A stretch of 64,000 nucleotides of DNA, from assembly GCA_963677755.1 (NCBI GenBank), contig OY782506.1, forward strand, positions 1,612,001 to 1,676,000, in the 5' to 3' direction. Below the pieces are notes generated by a model, which searched no databases, was not told the origin of the DNA, and saw only the letters and a program-made list of their open reading frames with translations. The translations under genes were made by a program, and so were the position numbers. Shown piece by piece: positions 1-10,041 of this stretch; the first letter of the stretch is position 1; each line of letters starts with the position of its first letter. The DNA comes from JAIOSF01 sp963677755 (GTDB lineage: Bacteria; Campylobacterota; Campylobacteria; Campylobacterales; Arcobacteraceae).

Positions 1-104
1 TGTAAAAAAAGTTCTTTTAACTGCTCTTGCTCATTTGCATACAAACACTCTCCTAAAAGAATTGTTGTAAATAAAACTACAATGAATTTTTTTATAATTT
101 TCAT
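1..104 (-). CDS. mlaC: Start of an MlaC/Ttg2D-like periplasmic phospholipid-binding protein (partial)
   Basis: Only the first 34 or so codons are in the window. The gene starts at an ATG (positions 104-102) and runs off the left edge. The visible protein begins with a basic stretch and a hydrophobic core ending near an alanine-asparagine boundary, a typical Sec signal peptide, followed by a charged helical start. The identity is inferred from position: it starts 5 bases after the mlaA stop on the same strand, and in Campylobacter the mlaA (vacJ) gene is followed by a ttg2D/mlaC gene and then an RND-type protein. The visible residues alone do not prove the family. Confidence 0.55.
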   Translation of the reverse strand, partial: MKIIKKFIVVLFTTILLGECLYANEQEQLKELFL

Positions 105-109
105 CTTTT

Positions 110-841
110 TTATTCCTCTATTTGTTTTTCTCTGTATTGTTCATAGGAATCCCTTAGATAAGGATATAAATCTACGGCATCTTTTTTCATATTTTCATAT
201 TGTTTATAACTAAATGAGATATTATTTACTTGTTCAAATAATTTTATACCTGCTGAACTTCTGTAATTATTCACTAAATTATGTGCTCTATCTTCATAAT
301 ATGAAGTTGGATTCAAATACGAATCAACACCAAAAGATCCAATACTATCTCTCAAGTTTGAGGGACCTAAAAAAGGCCACACTATATGAAAACCACTCCC
401 AACTCCCCAATATCCTAAAGTTTGTCCAAAATCTTCATTGTGTGGAAATATTTTAAAATGTTCTTTCCCTACATCAAAAAATCCAAAAAAACCAAGAGTA
501 CTATTTAATACAAATCGTTCTGTTTCCTCTAGTGTATTTTCAAATTTAAATTGTAAAATATTATTTACAAAACGAACTGGAAACAATAAATTATGAAAAA
601 AGTTTTTAATACTTTTTCGAATATCTTCATGAACAACATCTCCATAAGTTCTTGCAACTGGAGATAAAACATACTCGTATGTTTTATCATTAAAGACAGT
701 TATTGCTCTATTATAGCCACTTAAAGGGTCTATTCTTTTTTCAACTTTTAATTCATCTTCAAATTCATCAAATGATTCATCACAATAACTAGTTGTTGAA
801 AGTAGTAATAGTAAAATTCCAAATATCAATCGCATTATCAT
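110..841 (-). CDS. mlaA: MlaA (VacJ) outer-membrane lipid asymmetry protein
   Basis: MlaA removes mislocalised phospholipids from the outer leaflet of the outer membrane and passes them to MlaC. The 243-residue protein has a hydrophobic leader, then the family motifs DPLSGYNR (about residues 38-45) and a long GYWGVGSG..WPFLGPSNLRD block (about 143-165) that is diagnostic for MlaA. A cysteine sits at residue 20, but the preceding residues (TSY) do not form a canonical lipobox, so lipidation is uncertain. Its start overlaps the nth stop by 4 bases (ATGA), and mlaC follows after 5 bases, so the three are probably co-transcribed. A second ATG two codons later is an equally possible start. Confidence 0.93.
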   Translation of the reverse strand: MIMRLIFGILLLLLSTTSYCDESFDEFEDELKVEKRIDPLSGYNRAITVFNDKTYEYVLSPVARTYGDVVHEDIRKSIKNFFHNLLFPVRFVNNILQFKFENTLEETERFVLNSTLGFFGFFDVGKEHFKIFPHNEDFGQTLGYWGVGSGFHIVWPFLGPSNLRDSIGSFGVDSYLNPTSYYEDRAHNLVNNYRSSAGIKLFEQVNNISFSYKQYENMKKDAVDLYPYLRDSYEQYREKQIEE

Positions 842-1485
842 CCCACTTTAAAAGTTTTTTTTGTTTTGCAAACTTCTGTTAAAAAACAGTGTTCACAGTC
901 AGGTTTTACAGCTTTACAAATATATCTTCCAAACAACACCATTGCTTGGTGAAAAATATGCAATTCCTCTTTGAGTTTTTTAACTAATTGTTCTTCTGTT
1001 TGCTCCACTGTCTTACCATCACTTAAGCCTAGTCTATGAGAAACTCTAAACACATGAGTATCAACAGCCATTAAGTTTGCTCCATCTGCTTCAATCATAA
1101 AAACATTTGCAGTTTTATTCCCAACACCTGCAAGTTTAATGAGCTTTTTTGTATCGTGTGGTATCTCTCCACTATGCAATTCTTGTACCGATTTTGCCAT
1201 AGAGATAATATTTTTTGCTTTATTATTAAAAAAACTACAACTTTTTAGCAACTCTTTTACATCTTCTAAAGAGGCTCGTGCTAACTCTTTTGGAGATGGA
1301 TACTTTTCAAAAAGTGCTGGGGTAATAATATTTACCCGTTTATCTGTACATTGCGCTGATAAAATAATAGCAATCAAAAGTTCGTAATCATTATTATAAC
1401 TAAGCTCTGTAACAGCATCACTGTAATGCTCTAAAAACTTATCCCTTATAAATTCTATATCTTTTTTGGTTGCTTTTTTACTCAT
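838..1485 (-). CDS. nth: Endonuclease III
   Basis: Bifunctional DNA glycosylase/AP lyase that removes oxidised pyrimidines in base-excision repair. At 215 residues it matches the usual length. The helix-hairpin-helix segment (LAGVGNKTANVF, about 118-129) carries the catalytic lysine K124, and the catalytic aspartate D142 lies in the VDTHVFR motif. The C-terminal [4Fe-4S] ligands have the exact Cys-X6-Cys-X2-Cys-X5-Cys spacing (C190, C197, C200, C206). It ends in a 4-base overlap with mlaA and starts 28 bases downstream of the rdgB stop, consistent with an rdgB-nth-mlaA-mlaC transcription unit. Confidence 0.96.
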   Translation of the reverse strand: MSKKATKKDIEFIRDKFLEHYSDAVTELSYNNDYELLIAIILSAQCTDKRVNIITPALFEKYPSPKELARASLEDVKELLKSCSFFNNKAKNIISMAKSVQELHSGEIPHDTKKLIKLAGVGNKTANVFMIEADGANLMAVDTHVFRVSHRLGLSDGKTVEQTEEQLVKKLKEELHIFHQAMVLFGRYICKAVKPDCEHCFLTEVCKTKKTFKVG

Positions 1486-1513
1486 GGACGAGATTATATC
1501 TAAAATTAGCTTT

Positions 1514-2116
1514 TTATTTTAAAATTATATTAATTATTTTCATTGCTAAGGCTAAAGCTTTTGCTCTGTGCCCTATTTTCTTTTTGATATCTGAGTCAAG
1601 AAGTCCCAAAGTAGTCTCATATCCTTTAGGAATAAATAGTGGATCATATCCAAACCCACCCTCTCCCATCATTTTATTTGTAACCTCTCCATACATCCAA
1701 CCATGTGTTGTAAAAACCTCATTTTTATAAGCTATAGCTAAACAAGCAGTATAATATGCAGGAGTTTTCTGAATATTTTTCTCTTTTAGTTTCATAATTA
1801 ATTTATTGTTATTTTCTTGATCAGTTGCATTTTCACCTGCATATCGAGCACTAAATATATTTGGTTCATTATTTAAAGCAGGAACTGTTATTCCACTGTC
1901 ATCAGCAATAACAATAAAATTATCTTCTTCAATTTTTTGAAGTTTATCCATCACTGCTTTTGCTTTGATTATTGCATTTTCTTTAAAACTTTTTCCATCT
2001 TCTACAATATCAAATTTTCCTAATATTTCACTATATGTAACCACCTCATATTCTGGTAACAAATCTTGTATCTCTTTTATCTTACCTTTATTTGATGATG
2101 CTAAGACTATTTTCAT
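1514..2116 (-). CDS. rdgB: RdgB/HAM1 family XTP/dITP pyrophosphatase
   Basis: Hydrolyses non-canonical purine nucleoside triphosphates (ITP, XTP, dITP) to monophosphates and keeps them out of DNA. The 200-residue protein has the N-terminal nucleotide-binding SSNKGKIKEI motif (7-16), the ADDSG motif near residue 71, the SARYAG segment, and the C-terminal GEGGFGYDPLF motif. These are the standard landmarks in the right order. It is the first gene of the minus-strand block that continues to nth and mlaA and is divergent from the MFS gene. Confidence 0.95.
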   Translation of the reverse strand: MKIVLASSNKGKIKEIQDLLPEYEVVTYSEILGKFDIVEDGKSFKENAIIKAKAVMDKLQKIEEDNFIVIADDSGITVPALNNEPNIFSARYAGENATDQENNNKLIMKLKEKNIQKTPAYYTACLAIAYKNEVFTTHGWMYGEVTNKMMGEGGFGYDPLFIPKGYETTLGLLDSDIKKKIGHRAKALALAMKIINIILK

Positions 2117-2189
2117 ACCTATCCTAAATAATTTTTTAAAATATTAACATAATAACATTTACATTTAAACCAATTAACTTATATTTAGC

Positions 2190-2195
2190 TATAAT
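2190..2195 (+). promoter_or_regulatory. Putative -10 box for the MFS gene
   Basis: A perfect TATAAT preceded by TTTAGC, in the 108-base gap between the divergent rdgB and MFS genes. No clear -35 is visible, which is normal for Campylobacterota vegetative promoters. A Shine-Dalgarno AAGG lies near 2212-2215 ahead of the ATG at 2225. Confidence 0.55.
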
Positions 2196-2224
2196 CGCAA
2201 AAATTTATTATAAGGCTTATAAAA

Positions 2225-3553
2225 ATGTTTAAAACAATTATGCCATTAAGTTTAATTATCTCATTTAGATTTTTAGGACTTTTCATCGTACTACCGCTTA
2301 TTTCGGTATATGCTTTGAGTTTACCAGGTGCAACAACTACTTTAGTTGGTATTGTAATTGGTGGTTACGCCATAACACAAATGATTTTTCAAGTTCCATT
2401 TGGAATTATAAGTGACAAATTAGGGAGAAAAGAGACTATTATTATGGGTCTTTTACTTTTTGCTATTGGTTCAATTCTTTGTGCAATTGCTACAGATATG
2501 CTTACACTTCTTCTTGGAAGATTTCTTCAGGGTGCTGGAGCAATCGGTGCTGTAGTAACTGCTATGATTAGTGATTTAGTTAAAGAGGAGCAAAGACCTA
2601 AGGCTATGGCTTTAATGGGTGGTAGTATTGCAGCTAGTTTTGCATTAGCAATGTTATTGGGACCTATTATAGGAGCGTATGCTGGCATTGGAAGTTTATT
2701 TTATCTTACGGCTCTTTTAGCAATTGCATCTATATTTATTTTAATAAAACTTGTACCAAATGCTCCACATGTAACTCACACTTATCATAACCATAGTAAA
2801 ACAGCTTTTTTAATGAAACCTGAGTTGATTAAAATGAATATTACAAACTTTTTACAAAAAGGGATGATGACCTTTGCTTTTATGATTATTCCAATAGTTC
2901 TTACAAAATCATTTGATTGGGAGCTAACTGACCTTTGGAAAATATATCTACCTGCAATGATTGCAGGTGTACTAGCTATGGGTCCTGCTGCAATTCTTGC
3001 TGAAAAAAAGGGAAAATACAAAGAGGTACTTCTAATAGGTATTGTATTTTTTGCACTCTCATTTTCTTTTATTGGATATGCTCATACACAAATATTATTT
3101 TTAATAGGTATTGTTATATTCTTTATTGGATTTAATATGCATGAACCTATTATGCAAAGTTTAACAACTCGATATATTAAAGTACATGAAAAAGGAAAAG
3201 TATTAGGGGTATTTAACTCTTTTGGTTATTTAGGAACTTTTATAGGTGGTTTTGTAGGTGGAATGTACCTAAAAGAAGTTGATGGAACTTTTATACAAAG
3301 TTTACATGACATTTCTATTTTTATAGTAGTCATCTCTATTGTATGGTTATTTTTGATTTTCACTTTACCAAATCCTTTAAAAAAGAAAAACCTCTATATT
3401 GATATTGATGAATGTGATGAAAACAAGTATGTCTCATTAGACACACTAGCAGGAATTGATGAGTGGTATCTTAATAATACGGAAAAACTTCTAATTGTAA
3501 AATATGATGAAGATATAACAAATGAAGAGAGTATTAAAAAAGTACTCAAATAG
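2225..3553 (+). CDS. YajR-like MFS transporter with a C-terminal soluble domain
   Basis: Major facilitator superfamily carrier of 442 residues with about 12 hydrophobic segments. The loop 2-3 motif GIISDKLGRKE (near 60-70) and the loop 4 motif LLGRFLQGAGAIGA (near 100-113) are typical of drug/proton antiporter-like carriers. After the last membrane segment comes a soluble tail of about 50 residues (from about 392), acidic and with an alternating beta/alpha look. This matches the layout of YajR, which carries a ferredoxin-like YAM domain at its C-terminus. The substrate is unknown. It is a single-gene unit with its own promoter, followed after 60 bases by the RND gene. Confidence 0.85.
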   Translation: MFKTIMPLSLIISFRFLGLFIVLPLISVYALSLPGATTTLVGIVIGGYAITQMIFQVPFGIISDKLGRKETIIMGLLLFAIGSILCAIATDMLTLLLGRFLQGAGAIGAVVTAMISDLVKEEQRPKAMALMGGSIAASFALAMLLGPIIGAYAGIGSLFYLTALLAIASIFILIKLVPNAPHVTHTYHNHSKTAFLMKPELIKMNITNFLQKGMMTFAFMIIPIVLTKSFDWELTDLWKIYLPAMIAGVLAMGPAAILAEKKGKYKEVLLIGIVFFALSFSFIGYAHTQILFLIGIVIFFIGFNMHEPIMQSLTTRYIKVHEKGKVLGVFNSFGYLGTFIGGFVGGMYLKEVDGTFIQSLHDISIFIVVISIVWLFLIFTLPNPLKKKNLYIDIDECDENKYVSLDTLAGIDEWYLNNTEKLLIVKYDEDITNEESIKKVLK

Positions 3554-3613
3554 TATTAATATAACATTAATAGATATTGAATAAAATATCATATCTTTAC
3601 ACTAGGGAAACAG

Positions 3614-6600
3614 ATGTTTGAAAAATTTTTAAGATTTTTTGTTGATAATGCAAGAATGAATTATGTACTGTTTATTTTAATTTTTGCTATTGGTATTTGG
3701 TCATATATCAAAATGCCAAAAGAGATATTCCCAACATTTGATATGGATATGATATCTATTAGTGGTTCTTACAGTGGTGCGAGTGTTGATATTTTAGATA
3801 AGATGGCTGTAAGCGAAATTGAAGACAATGTGAAGTCTTTGGAAGGGGTTATTGAAACAACCACAGTAATAAGCCCTGGGAAATTTTCTATTATCTTAGA
3901 ACTACAAAAGGGAAAAGATAGATATGCTATGTCTGATAAAGTTAAAGATGCAGTAACTTTAACTAAAAGCAATCTTCCTAGTGATATGGATGAACCCTCT
4001 GTTACCGTGATGGAAAGGAGTAGAGATTTAATCAATATATCACTTACTTCAAACAGATATAGTGTAGATGAGATGAAACAATTTGCAGATGACTTTAAGA
4101 GTCAAATTTTAACTATTAGTGGTATTAGTGAAGTTACTGTTTTTGGAGACAGTGATAAGTATTATGAAATACTTTTAGATGATAAAAAACTTGAAGCGTA
4201 CAATATAGATAAAAATGAACTATTTAATACTATTGGTACATTATCTTATATTTTCCCTATTGGAAAAATTGAAGGGGCTACAAAACATTATTACATCTCT
4301 ACATACAATGGTGCAAAAACAGCAAACGAGTTAGCAAATACAATGATTAGACTTTCAAATGCTACACTCTATTTAAGTGATATTGCCTCTATAAAAAAAA
4401 GATATGAAGATTCGGATACTCTTTATTCTTTTAATGGGAAAAATGCCATTTCTCTTGCCGTAAAACAACTTGATAGTGCAAATGCTATGAAAATATCTGA
4501 AGATATTAATAAACTTATACAAAAAGTACAACCTAAACAAAAAAATATCAATATTAGTATTAGTGATGATAACAGCGATAGAATAAAAGAGAGACTAGAT
4601 ATTGTTGGTTCTAATATTTTAATTGGAATTATTGCTATTGTTATTCTCATATGGTTACTCATAAATGCAAGAATGTCTCTTATTATTTTTATAGGAATCC
4701 CAACATCATTTGTAATTGCTGCAGTTTATATGTATCTACTTGGTTATAGTATTAACCTTATCTCTCTTGTTGGGGTTTTAATTGCAATTGGTATTGTCGT
4801 TGATGATGCTATTGTTGTTAGTGAAAATATTCAACAACACATTGAGGAGGGATGGGAACCTAAAGAAGCTGCAATTGCAGGAGCAAATGAGATGGTAAAG
4901 CCTGTTACCATTGCAAGTATAACCACCCTCTTCTCTTTCTTACCAATGTTAATGATAAGTGGAACTATGGGAGAAGTTATGAGACTTATCCCTATTGCAC
5001 TTTCCGCACTTGTAGTAGCTTCACTCATTGAATCCTTTATATTTTTACCTATCCATGCGGCTCATACACTTAAAAGTGGTGCAAAAGTAACAGACTGGTC
5101 ACTACTAAACAAATCATATAATGAAATTATTCATTTTTTTATGAGATGGAAAAAATCATTTTTAGTGATATTTATAATTTTAGTACCGCTTCTAACAGCA
5201 ATTATGGTAAAAAATTCTAAATTTCAAATGTTTCCAAGCTTTGATGCAGACGACATAAAAATATCAATAAAAGCAAATCAAAATACAACTTTGGAAGAGT
5301 CTTTTGAGATAGTTAAAAAAATTGAAGCTGATTTAATAGCTTTAAAAGAGCAATATCATATTAAAAGTATAGACTCAAGAGCTGGTTACAGAAAAGATAG
5401 TGGAAATAATACGGAAAAATTTCCTTATGTAATGTACATGACAGTGGAACTCCAAAAACTTCAAGCAAATAACTTTTTAGATAAATATATCACTCCTATT
5501 TTAAGTATTTATTATAGTCATGAAGATAGAAGTAGAACAAAAACATCACAAGAAATATCAAGAGAATTAACAAAATTTCTACAAGAAAAGAATTACAAAG
5601 AGCAATTTAATCTTACAGAAATTGCAGCATTAGAAAAAAAAGTTGGACCAATAAAAGCTGATATTAAAATAGGTCTTGTATCTGATGATAATGATAAAAT
5701 TATCAATTCATTAGAAAAATTAACAGTCAAATTACAATCTATTAAAGGGACTAAATCTGTTGCGAACTCAGCAAAATTTGGTATTGATGAGATTAAATTA
5801 AAAGTAAACTCTTACGGTGAACAGTTAGGTATTACAGAATCAAGTATTGGAACTTATCTATCAAATCTTTATCTAACAAAAAAGAAATCTGTTTCATTTG
5901 ATGTAAAAGATATGTTGGATATTAAGATTGAATCACTCAATAAAGATGATTTTGAAACATTTAAGAACACACCTTTCCCTATTGATAATGGGACTGTACG
6001 ACTTAGTGAAATATGTGATTTTGTTGTTAAAAAATCATTTGAACAGCTTACAAAAGATAATGGCGAAAAAAATTTTTACATCTATGCAAATGTAGATACG
6101 AAAATCATCACCTCTACAGAAGTAATGGAAGAGATTCAACCACTATTAGATCAATTTAAAAAAGATGGTGTTAAATTAGTACTCAAAGGGGAAGCCGAAA
6201 AGAAAAAAGAGTTAGCTTCTGATATGCTTGCAGCTGCAACTTTAGCCTTAACTCTTATTATGCTTTCTATGCTTTATTTATTTAATTCATTTAGAGAAAC
6301 TGCTATTTTAATGTCAGTGGTTCCTTTTTCATTTTTAGGGGTACTTATTGGGCATGAAATTATAGGACTGAATCTCTCAATGCCATCAATTATTGGAGCA
6401 TTAGGACTTGCAGGAGTTGTTATTAATGATGGTATTATTATGATGACTTATTTAAAAAAGGCACAAACTATTGAAGAGGTGTTTGTACGAGCTACAAAAA
6501 GGTTTAGACCAATTGTTCTTACAACCATCACGACACTTATTGGGATGAGTTCACTAATATTTTTTGCAACTGGACAAGCAGTGATTTTTCAACCAATTGC

Positions 6601-6691
6601 TATTGCTCTTGGATTTGGACTAGCTTGGGGAACAATATTAAATCTTATATATCTCCCTGTACTTTATACTTTTGCACACAGATTAAAGTAG
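3614..6691 (+). CDS. RND-family efflux permease
   Basis: Inner-membrane proton-driven transporter of 1025 residues, normal for the AcrB/HAE family. It shows an N-terminal membrane anchor, a large periplasmic segment, a membrane bundle, a second periplasmic segment and a second bundle. The proton-relay pair D397-D398 lies in GIVVDDAIVVSEN. The matching site in the second half is GVVINDGIIMMTY, with a single Asp. No membrane-fusion protein or TolC gene lies next to it, so it either borrows partners or works alone. The next gene is bamA, which has its own promoter. The substrate cannot be read from the sequence. Confidence 0.9.
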   Translation: MFEKFLRFFVDNARMNYVLFILIFAIGIWSYIKMPKEIFPTFDMDMISISGSYSGASVDILDKMAVSEIEDNVKSLEGVIETTTVISPGKFSIILELQKGKDRYAMSDKVKDAVTLTKSNLPSDMDEPSVTVMERSRDLINISLTSNRYSVDEMKQFADDFKSQILTISGISEVTVFGDSDKYYEILLDDKKLEAYNIDKNELFNTIGTLSYIFPIGKIEGATKHYYISTYNGAKTANELANTMIRLSNATLYLSDIASIKKRYEDSDTLYSFNGKNAISLAVKQLDSANAMKISEDINKLIQKVQPKQKNINISISDDNSDRIKERLDIVGSNILIGIIAIVILIWLLINARMSLIIFIGIPTSFVIAAVYMYLLGYSINLISLVGVLIAIGIVVDDAIVVSENIQQHIEEGWEPKEAAIAGANEMVKPVTIASITTLFSFLPMLMISGTMGEVMRLIPIALSALVVASLIESFIFLPIHAAHTLKSGAKVTDWSLLNKSYNEIIHFFMRWKKSFLVIFIILVPLLTAIMVKNSKFQMFPSFDADDIKISIKANQNTTLEESFEIVKKIEADLIALKEQYHIKSIDSRAGYRKDSGNNTEKFPYVMYMTVELQKLQANNFLDKYITPILSIYYSHEDRSRTKTSQEISRELTKFLQEKNYKEQFNLTEIAALEKKVGPIKADIKIGLVSDDNDKIINSLEKLTVKLQSIKGTKSVANSAKFGIDEIKLKVNSYGEQLGITESSIGTYLSNLYLTKKKSVSFDVKDMLDIKIESLNKDDFETFKNTPFPIDNGTVRLSEICDFVVKKSFEQLTKDNGEKNFYIYANVDTKIITSTEVMEEIQPLLDQFKKDGVKLVLKGEAEKKKELASDMLAAATLALTLIMLSMLYLFNSFRETAILMSVVPFSFLGVLIGHEIIGLNLSMPSIIGALGLAGVVINDGIIMMTYLKKAQTIEEVFVRATKRFRPIVLTTITTLIGMSSLIFFATGQAVIFQPIAIALGFGLAWGTILNLIYLPVLYTFAHRLK

Positions 6692-6702
6692 ATTAAATAT
6701 AT

Positions 6703-6708
6703 TATAAT
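6703..6708 (+). promoter_or_regulatory. Putative -10 box for the bamA-mqnC operon
   Basis: A perfect TATAAT in the 63-base gap between the RND gene and bamA, 46 bases before the TTG start codon. No -35 box is apparent. Confidence 0.5.
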
Positions 6709-6754
6709 CATCTTTTAGCTAAACTTATTGTCTATTTTTTATTAAGGAAAAAAT

Positions 6755-8983
6755 TTGTTTAAAAAACTTATATTATTATCTACACTTACTGTATCATTGT
6801 TATTTGCTGATGGTTCATTTGAAAATATTCAATTTGAAGGATTAACACAAATATCAAAAGAGGTTGCTTTAGAAACTATTGAATTAGAAAAAGAAAATCA
6901 TTTTACTAATGAAGAGATCAATAGAGCTATCACTAAGTTTTATAACTTTAATTATTTTCAAGATATTTCTGTATCTACAGAAAAAAATAATTTAGTTTTT
7001 AAATTTAAAGAATACCCTTTTATCTCTCAACTAGAGATGACTGGATATAAAACAAGAGATGATGAACTAGAAGTACTCTATACTTCTATGAACATTAAAA
7101 AAGGGGCAATGTATACAAAAAAAAGAGTAGAGGCAGCAAAAAGTGCTCTTTTAGCAGCTCTTGACAGAGATGGATATATTAACTCTGTAGTTGAAATAGA
7201 AGTTGAACCAACAACTGAAACAAGTGTTGTTGTAAAATTTAATGTTAATAAAGGTGAAGAGATTATTATCAAAAAGGTTTTATATAAAGGTGCAACTGTA
7301 TTTGATAGTAGTGATATAGAAACAGTAATTGCCAATAAAGAAGAGGATTGTTGTTTTACATGGTTCTTTGGACAAAATGATGGAGAGATAGACTTTGAAC
7401 AATTACGAATGGATAGTCCAAGAATAAGAGAATTATACTTACAAAATGGGTACCTAGATGCAAAAGTAACTGCTGCTTTTACGAAAATTGATTTTAATGC
7501 AAATACTGCACAAGTTGAATATACTATTACAGAAGGAAACCAATATAAGGTAAATGATATTATTATCTATTTAGATGAAGATATTGTAAAAAGTGATATA
7601 ATTTACCCGCAATTAAAACTAGAAAAGACTGATACTTTTGATATTAGTAAACTAAGAAAAGATCAAGAATATATTAAAACACAAGTTGCCAATAAAGGGT
7701 ATGCTTTTACTGAAGTTAATTTTGATGTTAAACCTAATAAAGAAAATAATACTGTAGATATTGTTTATAATGTAATTCCAGGTGATAAGGTATATATAAA
7801 TGATGTAATAATTTCAGGAAACACAAGAACACTAGATAGAGTTATTAGACGAGATGTTTATTTAGTACCTGGTGATCTTTTTAACTTAACAGATTTTAAA
7901 GACTCAAAAAATAAACTGCAAAGAACAGGATACTTTGAAAAAACAGAGATTCAACAAAAAAGAATTAGTTCTGATAAAATGGATTTAATAGTAAATGTAA
8001 CTGAAGCACCAACTGGTAACCTAATATTAGGTGGAGGATATGGAAGTTATGAAGGTTGGATGATAAATGCTTCAGTAAGTGATAAAAATATTTTTGGAAG
8101 TGGTATGGATCTAGGAGTTTCTATTGATTATTCAAAAATTAATACAGACCTTTCTATTGCATTAACAAATCCTGCTATAAGAGATAGTGAATATAGTGGT
8201 ACTGTAAAAGTTTATAATGAAGACTCTGAAATTGACAATTATACTTCAACATATGGAGATAGAGATACTAGTGAATCAGGTATATTAGTTGGTGTATCAA
8301 AATCAATAGGAAGACACACTAGAGTTGGTGTAAATTATGAGATATCAGATACTTCCATTACATATGAACTACTTCCATCTGAAAACCAAGACTATATTAC
8401 AAGTGCTGTAACTCCATATATTAGTTTTAATAATACCGATGACTACTATTTACCAAGAGAAGGTTTTATTGCTGGTACTAGTTACAAATTTGCAGGTATT
8501 GGTGGTGATGCTAAATATGGATTAAGCAATACTTACTTTAAATATTTTTATGGATTAGAAGATTTAATAGATTATGATGTGATTTTTAGATACAAAAATA
8601 ATATCAAAATTTTAATAGACAATGGTCTTATTCCAAATAACATGTCTTTTGCATTAGGTGGTCCTAAAAGTTTAAGAGGGTATGAATCATATGCTTTCCA
8701 ATCTGCTGATGAAGCAAATAATCCATATAAAAACTTCTTTTCAAATGCCTTTGAACTAAGTTTTCCTATGATTCCTAGTGCAAAAATGAGATGGGGATTA
8801 TTTTATGATTACGGAATGGTAGGTGCCGACAATTTTGATGATATAGAAAGATCTGGTGCAGGTGCATTTATATCTTGGAATTCACCTGTTGGTCCAATTC
8901 AGTTTATCTTCTCTCAACCACTTGATGATGAACCTGATGATGAAACATCAAGTTTTGAATTTAGTCTAGGTAGTTCATTTTAA
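6755..8983 (+). CDS. bamA: BamA outer-membrane protein assembly factor
   Basis: Central Omp85 protein that folds beta-barrels into the outer membrane. It has a cleavable signal (cleavage likely after about residue 19), POTRA-type repeats over roughly residues 20-420, and a C-terminal 16-stranded barrel domain. The conserved loop-6 RGY/F motif is present as R641-G642-Y643 (SLRGYESYAF). At 742 residues it is close to the usual length, and it ends in a terminal aromatic (SLGSSF), the barrel assembly signal. The start is TTG at 6755, supported by AAGGA at 6744-6748; no ATG precedes the signal peptide. mqnC follows after one base. Confidence 0.95.
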   Translation: MFKKLILLSTLTVSLLFADGSFENIQFEGLTQISKEVALETIELEKENHFTNEEINRAITKFYNFNYFQDISVSTEKNNLVFKFKEYPFISQLEMTGYKTRDDELEVLYTSMNIKKGAMYTKKRVEAAKSALLAALDRDGYINSVVEIEVEPTTETSVVVKFNVNKGEEIIIKKVLYKGATVFDSSDIETVIANKEEDCCFTWFFGQNDGEIDFEQLRMDSPRIRELYLQNGYLDAKVTAAFTKIDFNANTAQVEYTITEGNQYKVNDIIIYLDEDIVKSDIIYPQLKLEKTDTFDISKLRKDQEYIKTQVANKGYAFTEVNFDVKPNKENNTVDIVYNVIPGDKVYINDVIISGNTRTLDRVIRRDVYLVPGDLFNLTDFKDSKNKLQRTGYFEKTEIQQKRISSDKMDLIVNVTEAPTGNLILGGGYGSYEGWMINASVSDKNIFGSGMDLGVSIDYSKINTDLSIALTNPAIRDSEYSGTVKVYNEDSEIDNYTSTYGDRDTSESGILVGVSKSIGRHTRVGVNYEISDTSITYELLPSENQDYITSAVTPYISFNNTDDYYLPREGFIAGTSYKFAGIGGDAKYGLSNTYFKYFYGLEDLIDYDVIFRYKNNIKILIDNGLIPNNMSFALGGPKSLRGYESYAFQSADEANNPYKNFFSNAFELSFPMIPSAKMRWGLFYDYGMVGADNFDDIERSGAGAFISWNSPVGPIQFIFSQPLDDEPDDETSSFEFSLGSSF

Positions 8984-8984
8984 G

Positions 8985-10040
8985 ATGTCAACTTACAAAA
9001 GAATTTCAAATAAAGAAGCTTTAGAGTTGATTCAAAATACTTCTTTAATTGAATTAGGGAAGTTAGCAAGCCAAAGAAAAGAACAACTTCATCCTAAAAA
9101 AATTACTACTTTTGTAATTGACAGAAATATAAACTATACAAATATTTGCTGGGTTGATTGTAAATTTTGTGCATTTTATCGTCACACAAAAGATGATGAT
9201 GCTTATATTTTAACCTATGAAGAGATTGACAAAAAAATAGATGAACTTCTAGAAATTGGTGGTACCCAAATACTTTTTCAAGGGGGAGTTCATCCAAAAC
9301 TCAAAATAGATTTTTATGAAGATTTAGTGGAACATATTCACAATAAATATCCAACTATTACAATACACGGTTTTAGTGCTATTGAGATTGATTATATTTC
9401 AAAAGTTTCAAAAATCAGTTATAAAGAGGTACTCTCAAGACTGAAAGCAAAAGGATTAGCCTCTATTCCTGGTGCTGGTGCTGAAATTTTAAATGATGAT
9501 GTAAGAGATATTATAGCTCCAAAAAAACTTGATACAAAAGATTGGATAGAAGTGCATAAACAAGCACACTTATTAGATGTAAAATCAACTGCAACTATGA
9601 TGTTTGGAACAGTTGAAACCGATGAACAAATAATTGATCATTGGGATAAGATACGACAACTACAAGATGAAACTGGTGGATTTAGAGCTTATATAATGTG
9701 GAGCTTTCAATCAGCACATACAAAACTAGCAGAAGAGTTACCAAATATCCCAGCACAAAGTTCAAATAGATACTTAAGACTTCTTGCAGTTGCCAGACTT
9801 TATTTAGATAACTTTCCAAATATTCAAAGTTCTTGGGTAACACAAGGTAGCTACATAGGACAACTAGCACTCAAATTTGGTGCCAATGATTTAGGAAGTA
9901 CGATGATGGAAGAAAATGTTGTTAGTGCAGCAGGTGTAGCAAACAGCATGAATCAACAAGAGATGATTAACTTAATCAAAGATATTGGGGAAAACCCTGC
10001 AAAAAGAGATACTGCTTATACTATTTTAGAAAGATTTTAA
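8985..10040 (+). CDS. mqnC: Cyclic dehypoxanthinyl futalosine synthase
   Basis: Radical SAM enzyme of the futalosine route to menaquinone: it cyclises dehypoxanthine futalosine. The [4Fe-4S] ligands have the CxxxCxxC pattern (C55, C59, C62, in CWVDCKFC). The conserved LGSTMMEENVVSAAG segment near residues 305-319 is characteristic of MqnC/MqnE-type enzymes, and the 351-residue length fits MqnC. It lies directly behind bamA and one base ahead of the M16 gene, so it is probably part of one operon. Presence of this pathway rather than MenA-H fits Campylobacterota. Confidence 0.92.
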   Translation: MSTYKRISNKEALELIQNTSLIELGKLASQRKEQLHPKKITTFVIDRNINYTNICWVDCKFCAFYRHTKDDDAYILTYEEIDKKIDELLEIGGTQILFQGGVHPKLKIDFYEDLVEHIHNKYPTITIHGFSAIEIDYISKVSKISYKEVLSRLKAKGLASIPGAGAEILNDDVRDIIAPKKLDTKDWIEVHKQAHLLDVKSTATMMFGTVETDEQIIDHWDKIRQLQDETGGFRAYIMWSFQSAHTKLAEELPNIPAQSSNRYLRLLAVARLYLDNFPNIQSSWVTQGSYIGQLALKFGANDLGSTMMEENVVSAAGVANSMNQQEMINLIKDIGENPAKRDTAYTILERF

Positions 10041-10041
10041 A

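Noticed and set aside
2117..2224. tRNA or small RNA in intergenic gaps
   Set aside because: I looked in this and the other gaps for cloverleaf elements (GGTTCRANNCC and a CCA-side stem) and saw none.
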